Part shown: piece after piece, positions 56,720-64,000 of the stretch
Numbering within the stretch: the first letter of the stretch is position 1
Layout of the letters: each line of letters opens with the position of its first letter
Source: Pseudomonas sp. B21_DOA
GTDB lineage: Bacteria > Pseudomonadota > Gammaproteobacteria > Pseudomonadales > Pseudomonadaceae
Direction of reading: 5' to 3'
Assembly (NCBI GenBank): GCA_030544685.1
Contig: CP086683.1
Location: 3,782,001 to 3,846,000 of the forward strand
Length of the DNA stretch: 64,000 bases
The notes under the pieces: generated by a model
The model's input: the letters and a program-made list of their open reading frames with translations, nothing else
Databases searched by the model: none
Told to the model about the DNA's origin: nothing
Position numbers and translations under genes: made by a program

Positions 56720-57465
56720 ATGGATAAAGTCATTGTCATCACCGGTGGCGGGCGCGGAATCGGCGCGGCTACGGCATTGCTGGCAGCCGAACAGGGCTAC
56801 CGGATCTGCATCAACTACCAGTCGGATGAGCAAGCCGCACACAGCGTACTCGAGCAGGTTCGCGCCTTGGGCGCCCAAGCCATCGCGGTTCGCGCCGATG
56901 TCAGTATCGAAGACGAAGTGATCGCGATGTTTCAGCGCGTCGACAATGAACTGGGCCGGGTTACCGCGCTGGTCAACAATGCCGGCACCGTGGGGCAGAA
57001 GTCGCGGGTCGATGAAATGTCCGAGTTCCGCATCCTCAAAATCATGAAAACCAACGTGCTGGCGCCGATCCTCTGTGCCAAGCACGCGATTCTGCGCATG
57101 TCGCCCAAACACGGCGGGCAGGGCGGCAGCATCGTCAACGTGTCCTCGGTCGCGGCACGCCTCGGTTCGCCGAACGAGTACGTTGATTACGCCGCGTCCA
57201 AAGGGGCGCTCGATACCTTCACTATCGGTTTGTCGAAAGAAGTCGCGGGCGAGGGCATTCGCGTGAATGCGGTGCGTCCGGGCTACATCTATACCGACTT
57301 CCATGCCCTGAGCGGCGACCCGGATCGGGTCAGCAAGCTCGAATCGGCGATTCCCATGGCCCGCGGCGGGCGGCCGGATGAAGTAGCGGAGGCGATTGTC
57401 TGGTTGCTGTCGGACAAGGCTTCGTATGCGACCGGGACTTTTGTTGATTTGGGGGTGGGCGGTAG
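56720..57465 (+). CDS. SDR-family oxidoreductase (apparent frameshift at the end)
   Basis: Repaired length 248 aa. Rossmann motif TGGGRGIG, NNAG, catalytic Ser (NVSSVAARLG) and YVDYAASKGALDT with Tyr and Lys, ending in ASYATGTFVDLGGGR. This is the classical short-chain dehydrogenase pattern, NAD(P)-dependent, substrate unknown. As given, the frame runs on for about 75 residues of REP-derived sequence. One extra G in the run 57451-57455 yields DLGGGR followed by TAG at 57463-57465, the usual end of the family. GGGGAAGG precedes the ATG. Confidence 0.88.
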
Positions 57466-57497
57466 GGCTTTGAGCTTTTTGTCGTTAATACCGGCCT

Positions 57498-57571
57498 CTT
57501 CGCGAGCAAGCTCGCTCCCACAGTTGATTTGTGAATACAGACCCCATGTGGGAGCGAGCCTGCTCGCGAAG
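57498..57571. repeat. REPIN
   Basis: CTTCGCGAGCAAGCTCGCTC and the inverse at 57545-57571, between the convergent SDR and MocR genes. Confidence 0.88.
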
Positions 57572-57596
57572 GGTCAGTCCAGACAACATCTATCCC

Positions 57597-59005
57597 TCAG
57601 AACGACCGCACAATCCGCCCCAACGTCTCCATGGCCTTTTCCGATTCCTCGGTCCACGGGCTACCGTAATTCAAGCGAATGCAATTTCTGAAACGCTGGG
57701 TCGGCGAGAAGATCGGCCCCGGCGCGATGCTGATGCCTTGTGCCAATGCCATTTGAAACAATTTCAGCGAGTCCATCTGCTCCGGCAATTCCAGCCATAG
57801 AAAATAGCCGCCCGTCGGCTGGCTGACGCGGGTCTGCGCCGGAAAATACCGAGCAATCGCCGCGAGCATCGCGCTCTGTTGTTCTTCCAGGGCATAACGC
57901 AGTTTGCGCAGGTGCCGATCGTAGCCGCCGTGTTGCAGATAATCGGCAATCGCCGCTTGCGCCGGCATCGAAGCACAGAGCGAGGTCATCAGCTTCAGTC
58001 GCTCGATCTTCTGCGCGAAACGCCCGGCCGCCACCCAGCCGATGCGATAACCGGGCGCGAGACTTTTGGCGAATGAGCCGCAATGCATGACCAGGCCTTC
58101 GGTGTCGAAGGCCTTGGCCGGTTTTGGCGCCTGCTGGCCGTAGTAGAGTTCGGCGTAGACGTCGTCCTCGATCAACGGCACCTGATGCTGACGCAGCAGT
58201 TCGACCAGTTCCTGTTTCTTCGCCTCGGGCACGGTCGCGCCCATCGGGTTCTGGAAACTGGTCATGCACCAGCAGGCCTTGATCGGATGACGTTCCAGAG
58301 TTTGCGCGAGCACGCCGAGGTCGATGCCGTCACGCGGATGCACGGGGATTTCCACGGCTTTGAGCTTCAGCCGCTCGAGCACTTGCAGGCAGGCATAAAA
58401 CGCCGGAGCCTCGATGGCCACCAGATCACCGGGCTCGGTCACCGCCTGAAGGCACAGGTTCAGCGCTTCGAGGGCACCGTTGGTGATCAGTAGCTCTTCC
58501 ATCGGCAGCATCAGCCCGCCGACCATGTAGCGCAGGGCAATCTGCCGACGCAGTTGGGGTTGCCCGGCGACATGTCGGTGACGACCATGCGCGGATCCAT
58601 CTCCCGCGCGGCGCTGGCCAAGGAACGCGACAGACGTTGCAGGGGGAACAGCGTCGGGCTGGGGAAGGCCGAGCCGAAGGGTACGGTGTTCGGGTCTTTG
58701 ATCGAATCGAGGACCGAGAACACCAGTTCGCTGACGTCAACCTCGGTGGATTCGTTGACTTGGCTGCTGATCACCGGCTCGGAGAATGCGCTCGGCGTGT
58801 GGGCGTTGACGAAGTAACCGGAGCGCGGCCGGGCGCGGATCAGACCGCGACGTTCGAGCAGGTAATAGGCCTGGAATACTGTCGACGGACTGACCCCGTA
58901 AGTCTGGCTGGCATAGCGCACCGACGGCACCCGCTGGCCGGGGCCGAGAACGCCGGAGCGGATCAGTTCAGCGATGTCGTCGGCGAATTTTTCGTAGCGT
59001 TTCAT
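57597..59005 (-). CDS. MocR-type GntR/aminotransferase regulator (apparent frameshift)
   Basis: Repaired length 469 aa. N-terminal GntR winged helix (about 1-75: YEKFADDIAELIRSGVLGPG, then GVSPSTVFQAYYLLERRGLI) fused to a class I aminotransferase fold. The PLP Lys sits in GSFAKSLAPGYRIGWV. Such proteins usually regulate PLP or amino-acid metabolism genes. The frame breaks at the G run 58556-58559 (C run in the gene). One extra C joins MSPGNP to QLRRQIALRYMVGG. The target gene is not evident from the neighbours. Confidence 0.88.
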
Positions 59006-59047
59006 GGTGGATCCGAATGGGGTCTATAAGGAATCGCGTCGCCTCCA

Positions 59048-59111
59048 TTCGCGAGCAGGCTCGCTCCCACAACGACCGCGATTTCCTGTGGGAGCGAGCC
59101 TGCTCGCGAAT
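59048..59111. repeat. REPIN
   Basis: TTCGCGAGCAGGCTCGCTCC and the inverse at 59086-59111, between the MocR and ccoG genes. Confidence 0.88.
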
Positions 59112-59135
59112 GAAAGCACCGCAGTTTAAGGGCAA

Positions 59136-60565
59136 TCAGCGATTCATCGGCGCCACAAATCGGCTCTTCGCCACGCTGTATACCTGCGGCTCGTCACTGT
59201 CTTCAATCCTGAAACTCAACGTCTGCGAACTGCTCGCCGGGCGCTCGGTGGTCATCGCCACCGACACCGGCACATCGACGATCTCCCCGGGCGCCAGGCT
59301 CAATGCCGTTTTGCCCTGCAATTCAAACCCGTCGCCATCCACCAGACTCAACCGGTATTCCTGCCGTTGCTGTGTCTTGTTGATCACTTTCAGCGAGTAG
59401 ATATTCTCGATCTGCCCCTGCGCATTCTCGCGAAACAAGCCGCGATCCTTGGTCACATCCAGCGACACCATCGGCCGCTCGATCAATGCCAACGCCAACG
59501 CGCCGATCATCACCAGCAGCACCGCCGTATAGCCAATCAGACGCGGGCGCAGCAGATGCGTCTTGCCACCCTGTAATTCGCGCTCGGAACTGTAGCGGAT
59601 CAGGCCGCGCGGGTAATGCATTTTGTCCATGATCGAATCACAAGCATCGATGCAGGCTGCGCAGCCGATGCATTCCATTTGCAAACCATCGCGGATATCG
59701 ATGCCAGTCGGGCAGACCTGCACGCACAATTGGCAGTCGATGCAATCGCCCAGGCCGGCTTCGACCGGGCGCACGTCACGCTTGCGCGGACCCCGGTTTT
59801 CGCCCCGGGCGGCATCATACGCAATGGTCAGCGTGTCCTTGTCGAACATCACACTCTGGAACCGCGCATACGGGCACATGTGCATGCACACGGCCTCACG
59901 CAGCCAACCGGCGTTGATGTAGGTGGCGGCGGCGAAAAACAGCACCCAGAACAAACTGATGCCACCGATCTGCAGGGTCAGCAGTTCTTCGGCCAGCGGC
60001 CGGATCGGGGTGAAGTAGCCGACGAAGGTCAGGCCGGTCATCACGCTGATTGCCAGCCACAAGGTGTGCTTGGCGGCGCGGCGTGCCAGTTTGTTCAGGC
60101 TCCAGGGGCGGCTTGCAGTTTGATGCGCTGGTTGCGCTCGCCTTCGGTGATTTTTTCGCACCACATGAAGATCCACGTCCACGAACTCTGCGGACAGGTG
60201 TAACCGCACCAGACGCGACCGGCAAACACGGTGATAGCGAAGAGTCCGAACGCAGCAATGATCAACAGCGCCGAAAGCAGAATGAAATCTTGCGGCCAGA
60301 ACGTCGCGCCAAAGATGTGGAATTTGCTTTCCGCCAGATCCCACAGTACCGCCTGCCGACCGCCCCAGTTAAGCCACACGGTGCCGAAGAACAGCACGAA
60401 CAGAACGCCGGTGCCGCTCATGCGCAAGTTGCGGAACAGGCCGGTAAAGCTGCGGGTGTGGATCTGCTTGTCAGTGGATCCGCTGGTCGCTTTCAGTGGG
60501 CGCGCGGGTACGCTTTTTATCGTTGGCGATGCTTCTACGGTTCGGACGGGGATTTGCTCGCTCAT
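59136..60565 (-). CDS. ccoG: Cytochrome c oxidase accessory protein CcoG (apparent frameshift)
   Basis: Repaired length 476 aa. Membrane segments at about 38-58, 84-108, 155-180 and 330-350. Two ferredoxin-like clusters (CIDCQLCVQVCPTGID and CIGCAACIDACD) and a C-terminal Ig-like domain complete it. CcoG reduces copper for delivery to cbb3-type oxidase. The frame breaks at the G run 60105-60108. One extra C in the gene joins IKLQAAP to WSLNKLARRAAKHT. The start at MSEQIPVRTVEASP is preferred over an upstream Met at 60589. No ccoNOQP genes are in the window. Confidence 0.92.
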
Positions 60566-60760
60566 GGTCGTTCGCTCATCAGCCTCCATCAGGCCGATGC
60601 ACTATGAGCGCCCATCTGTTTGCAGAACAGACTCAGGTTTGGCAATAAAAAGCGGATCAGATGAGGTTTGGCGAAATGCCTGCGACAACTTGAAGCAACC
60701 TGCCAGGCAAGGCGCAGACGCCTATTGCAGGCGTCTGCGTCGGGTGTTGATCGAGATCAA

Positions 60761-61009
60761 TCAAACCACCGAATCACTGTCATCGGCCTTCAGATGTTTG
60801 CGCCCGTCCTTGGCCCCGGCCACGGTCAAGGCATCCGCTTCTGCTTCGGTGATGTAGGTGCGTTTGCCTTCGATGTCCACGTACGACATGGCTTTGTCGC
60901 TATCGGTCATGACTTCCAGGGTGTCGCAGATGCGGATTTCCTCGCCATGTTCGACGGTGAAAAAACACACTTTCTGCTCGGGGTTGGATTCATCGATTCG
61001 AACGGGCAT
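60761..61009 (-). CDS. DUF3203 family small protein
   Basis: 82 aa. Acidic and soluble (EQKVCFFTVEHGEEIRICDTL, then MSYVDIEGKRTYITEAEADA). Matches the DUF3203 family of pseudomonads as I remember it; function unknown. Bases 60566-60760 hold no clear gene. Confidence 0.75.
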   Translation of the reverse strand: MPVRIDESNPEQKVCFFTVEHGEEIRICDTLEVMTDSDKAMSYVDIEGKRTYITEAEADALTVAGAKDGRKHLKADDSDSVV

Positions 61010-61132
61010 GGCGGCAGTCCTTTTTCCGGTTGGGTCTGCATATTAGGAAGCGCAGCGCGCCGTTCGTTCTGCGCAACCGATTAATGGTCGCTGTTGTCCA
61101 TCGCTTATCAAGCCAATAACAAGGGAGGCACG

Positions 61133-61644
61133 ATGGAAGACTGGTGGGATGAAGTGTGGGCCACGATGCAAGCCGAATTTGCCGACATCGGCGACGCTTC
61201 GCAAATGACCCGGATCACCGTACGTCTGGTGATGGCGGCGATTCTCGGTGGGATTCTTGGTTTCGAGCGCGAACATAAAGGCAAGGCAGCGGGCGTGCGC
61301 ACGCACATGCTGGTGGCGCTGGGCGCGGCGTTGTTTGTGTTGGTGCCACAGACCTCGGGGCGGAATCCGATGCGATGAGTCGCGTGCTGCAGGGTGTGAT
61401 TGCCGGGATCGGCTTTCTTGGCGCCGGGACCATTCTGAAAAATCAGCAGGGCGACGAAGCTCATGTTAAAGGCCTGACCACGGCGGCAGGGCTATGGATG
61501 ACGGCGGCGATCGGCGTGGCAGCGGGGCTGGGCAAGGAAGCGACGGCGTTGCTCAGTACCATTCTGGCGTTGGCGATTTTCAGTGTGATGCCGTACGTGG
61601 TGAGAATGTTCGAAAAGGACGTCGACAAGAACGACCACCTCTGA
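61133..61644 (+). CDS. MgtC/SapB family membrane protein (apparent frameshift)
   Basis: Repaired length 170 aa. Membrane segments with the family signatures RLVMAAILGGILGFEREHKG, then GVRTHMLVALGAALFVLV, then VIAGIGFLGAGTILK and GLTTAAGLWMTAAIGVAAGLG. The frame breaks at the G run 61357-61360. One extra G gives VPQTSGAESDAMSRVLQG. AGGGAGG precedes the ATG. Related proteins act in Mg2+-limited growth and in modulating ATP synthase. It lacks the C-terminal domain of full-length MgtC. Confidence 0.88.
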
Positions 61645-61661
61645 CTCAGCGCCAACTGATG

Positions 61662-61771
61662 ATCGTTCCCACGCTCCGCGTGGGAATGCCTCAACGGACG
61701 CTCCGCGTTCGGCTCTGGATGGGACGCAGAGCGTCCCGGGCTGCATTCCCACGCGGAGCATGGGAACGATC
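61662..61771. repeat. Second family of palindromic repeat
   Basis: GATCGTTCCCACGCTCCGCG at the left end and its inverse at the right (61743-61771) enclose internal CGGACGCTCCGCGTTC and GACGCAGAGCGTCC. The core GTTCCCACGCTCCGCGTGGG differs from the REP core elsewhere. Confidence 0.8.
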
Positions 61772-61776
61772 AGGGC

Positions 61777-61935
61777 TCAGACGATGACCGGCGGCATCGT
61801 GCTCGGTGGCTCTTCTTTCGGTGGTGGCGTGGTGCCGGGCGGCTCTTGTTCCGGAACCGCCGGCGGCTCGGTCTCCGGCAGGGTGGGTTTGTCGATGTTC
61901 GGATCGGGCGTTTCCGCCGGGATCGGGATGCTCAT
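61777..61935 (-). CDS. 52-aa proline-rich protein
   Basis: A short gene with a strong ribosome-binding site (GGAGGT, 6 bases before the ATG). The product starts MSIPIPAETPDPNIDKPTLP and continues with repeated PE/PP units to TMPPVIV. About one third is proline, with many Glu, and there is no signal peptide. Probably an intrinsically disordered small protein; function unknown. Confidence 0.65.
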   Translation of the reverse strand: MSIPIPAETPDPNIDKPTLPETEPPAVPEQEPPGTTPPPKEEPPSTMPPVIV

Positions 61936-62152
61936 CAGGTGACCTCCGTATGGCACATGGCGTGGGACGTGCTTAAGTGAGTTGACCCGGCGGCGACAAA
62001 TTCGATCCGCAGGTTTGTCTTGTTAATTTCATCTGAACTTTTCCCCGCGCCGGTTGCTCGGAACCTAGGTGAGTTCATGACAGGGCCGGCGCTTTGTCGC
62101 GAATACTGTTCTGGCACAAGAGCGTCCTTGGGGCGTTAAGGAGAGATGCTCA

Positions 62153-64000
62153 ATGACTGCTGAAAGACCTTCAGAGCTGAGTTACAACCCGCACATGCCG
62201 CTGTCGCAGGCATTGCTGCTGCCACGTATCGTCATCGAAAACACCATGCCGACCCTTGATGGCGGGCAGTTTGCCGTCAAATCGATTGCCGGGCGCGAGG
62301 TGGTAGTGACCAGCAAAGTCTTTGCGGACGGCCATGACAAGCTCGCCGTGCGCATTCGCTGGCGCGAGGAAGGCCAGGAAACCTGGCAGACCGAAGTCAT
62401 GTCCGATCAGGGTAACAACACCTGGCAAGGCCGGTTCCGCCCAGAAGAGCAGGGCCGCTACCTGTATTGCATTGAAGCGTGGATTGATCATTTCGCCAGC
62501 TTCCAGTACGAACTGGAAAAGAAGCACAGCGCGGCGGTGCCGGTTTCTCTGGAACTGCAGGAAGGCCGGACGATGGTGCAACAGGCCGCCGAACGCAGCG
62601 AAGGTCAGCTCAGCGAGCAGCTCGCCGCGCTGCACCACGAATTGTCCGGCCTGCTCGAAACCGAGCAGGTCGCGCTGTTTCTGCACTCGCGCAGTGCCAA
62701 GCTGATGGCCCAGGCCGATCATCGCGCCTACCTCAGCATCAGCGCCGAATTCCCCATGGACGTCGAGCGCGAACTCGCCGAGTTCGCCAGTTGGTATGAG
62801 CTGTTTCCGCGCTCGATCACCGACGATCCCCAGCGTCACGGCACCTTTAACGACGTGCACTCGCGTCTGCCGATGATTCAGGACATGGGTTTCGACGTGT
62901 TGTATTTCACGCCGATTCACCCGATCGGCCGCGCCCACCGCAAGGGCCGCAACAATTCCCTGACGGCCGGCCCGGATGATCCCGGCAGCCCGTATGCGAT
63001 CGGCAGCGAGGAGGGTGGTCACGAGGCGATTCACTCGCAGCTCGGCACCCGTGAAGATTTCCGCCGCCTGGTGGCTGCGGCAGCCGATCATGGCCTGGAA
63101 ATCGCTCTCGATTTCGCCATTCAGTGCTCCCAGGACCATCCGTGGCTCAAGGAGCATCCGGGCTGGTTCAACTGGCGCCCGGACGGCACGATCAAATACG
63201 CCGAGAACCCGCCGAAGAAATACCAGGACATCGTCAATGTTGACTTTTACGCGCCGGATGCGATTCCGAGCCTGTGGGTCGAGTTGCGTGACATCGTCGT
63301 CGGCTGGGTCAAGGAAGGCGTGAAAATCTTCCGCGTCGATAATCCGCACACCAAGCCGCTGCCGTTCTGGCAATGGCTGATCGCCGACGTGCGCACCCTG
63401 TATCCGGAAGTGATCTTCCTCGCCGAGGCTTTCACCACGCCGGCGATGATGGCGCGTCTGGGCAAGGTCGGGTATTCGCAGAGCTACACCTATTTCACCT
63501 GGCGCAACACCAAGGCCGAACTGGCGGAATATTTCACCGAACTCAATCAGTCGCCGTGGCGCGAATGCTACCGGCCGAATTTCTTCGTCAACACCCCGGA
63601 CATTAACCCGGCGTTTTTGCATGAGTCGGGGCGTCCCGGTTTCCTCATTCGCGCGGCTCTGGCGACCATGGGTTCGGGACTGTGGGGCATGTATTCCGGC
63701 TTCGAGTTGTGCGAATCGGCGCCAGTACCGGGCAAAGAGGAATATCTGGATTCGGAGAAGTACGAAATCCGCGTCCGCGATTTCACCGCGCCCGGCAACA
63801 TCATCGCCGAGATCGCCCAGCTCAACCGCATCCGCCGGCAGAATCCGGCGCTGCACACGCATCTGGGGCTGAAAATCTACAACGCCTGGAACGACAACAT
63901 TCTGTACTTCGGCAAGCGCAGCGCCGATGGCAGCAATTTCATTCTGGTCGCGGTCAGCCTCGATCCGCATAACGTGCAGGAAGCGAATTTCGAACTGCCG
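62153..64000 (+). CDS. glgE: Alpha-1,4-glucan:maltose-1-phosphate maltosyltransferase GlgE, 5' part (cut by right edge)
   Basis: 616 codons are open to the window edge with no frameshift. An N-terminal beta-sandwich (about 25-130) precedes a GH13-type catalytic domain. Substrate loop MGFDVLYFTPIHPIGRAHRKG, nucleophile Asp in VKIFRVDNPHTKP, acid/base Glu in EVIFLAEAFT, and NTPDINPAFLHESGRPGF near the active site follow the GlgE pattern. GlgE extends alpha-glucan using maltose 1-phosphate made from trehalose. GGAGAGA precedes the ATG. The trehalose synthase/GlgB genes expected beside it would lie beyond the edge. Confidence 0.92.
   Translation, partial: MTAERPSELSYNPHMPLSQALLLPRIVIENTMPTLDGGQFAVKSIAGREVVVTSKVFADGHDKLAVRIRWREEGQETWQTEVMSDQGNNTWQGRFRPEEQGRYLYCIEAWIDHFASFQYELEKKHSAAVPVSLELQEGRTMVQQAAERSEGQLSEQLAALHHELSGLLETEQVALFLHSRSAKLMAQADHRAYLSISAEFPMDVERELAEFASWYELFPRSITDDPQRHGTFNDVHSRLPMIQDMGFDVLYFTPIHPIGRAHRKGRNNSLTAGPDDPGSPYAIGSEEGGHEAIHSQLGTREDFRRLVAAAADHGLEIALDFAIQCSQDHPWLKEHPGWFNWRPDGTIKYAENPPKKYQDIVNVDFYAPDAIPSLWVELRDIVVGWVKEGVKIFRVDNPHTKPLPFWQWLIADVRTLYPEVIFLAEAFTTPAMMARLGKVGYSQSYTYFTWRNTKAELAEYFTELNQSPWRECYRPNFFVNTPDINPAFLHESGRPGFLIRAALATMGSGLWGMYSGFELCESAPVPGKEEYLDSEKYEIRVRDFTAPGNIIAEIAQLNRIRRQNPALHTHLGLKIYNAWNDNILYFGKRSADGSNFILVAVSLDPHNVQEANFELP

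Noticed and set aside
62171..63970. A 599-aa open frame on the reverse strand
   Set aside because: It is the antisense shadow of glgE, which has all family motifs on the + strand and a good ribosome-binding site.

Overview
The window is about 60% GC and dense with genes. It looks like a chromosomal segment of a fluorescens-group Pseudomonas. The evidence is many REP/REPIN palindromes built on the core GTGGGAGCGAGC, DUF6124 and DUF3203 genes, muxABC-opmB, a MucR-like MHYT-GGDEF-EAL protein, CcoG, and a cluster matching the P. aeruginosa Pdt/PhdA locus. No prophage, CRISPR array or complete insertion sequence is visible.

Layout. 0-11.3 kb: a fimbrial island with a divergent pilin gene cut by the left edge, a Roc/Rcs-type phosphorelay (REC-EAL, REC-HTH, unorthodox sensor kinase), a small pilin-like gene, a receiver-like protein, a chemoreceptor, a membrane coiled-coil protein and a pilin/adhesin gene. 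A GAGAATTGTCT / RGACNNGTCT motif recurs between these genes. 11.3-13.2 kb: a KaiC-like ATPase with a CheY-like receiver. 13.4-18.7 kb: a Pho-box-preceded pstSCAB operon followed by a translationally coupled pair, a degenerate Fic-fold protein and a HAD-type protein. 18.8-24.4 kb: tRNA-Ser(TGA), a BAX-inhibitor-1 protein, a lipoprotein, Lrp/AsnC and EamA genes, a FUSC protein and a GapN-type dehydrogenase. 24.8-33.9 kb: a Pdt-type cluster (phdA, TpsB transporter, ExbB with large ectodomain, ExbD, TonB, porin, coiled-coil, YbjN-like, PpiC) with no TpsA. 34-39.8 kb: a LysR regulator, then two near-identical ~0.85 kb units (REP, DUF6124 gene, structured leader) flanking an Ig-like-repeat gene. 39.8-44.5 kb: GNAT, racemase, three poorly characterised genes and tpx. 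44.6-53.8 kb: muxABC-opmB. 53.8-64 kb: a REPIN array, mucR, SDR, MocR, ccoG, DUF3203, MgtC-like, a 52-aa proline-rich protein and the 5' part of glgE.

Most interesting observation. The leaders of the two DUF6124 genes each encode a ~72-75 nt RNA with a 12-bp closing stem and internal hairpins, resembling the C4 antisense RNAs of phages P1/P7. In each copy, two segments of the RNA are complementary to that copy's own mRNA: one target covers the DUF6124 ribosome-binding site and the other lies just upstream. Both the stems and the antisense/target pairs differ between the copies in a compensatory way.

Caution on quality. At least 23 apparent frameshifts in 18 genes are each repaired by adding one base, nearly always to a homopolymer run. 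None needs a base removed, and every repaired gene becomes a multiple of three. This looks like systematic homopolymer under-calling, so I annotate these loci as intact genes and give the suspect run. Coordinates are those of the sequence as given.
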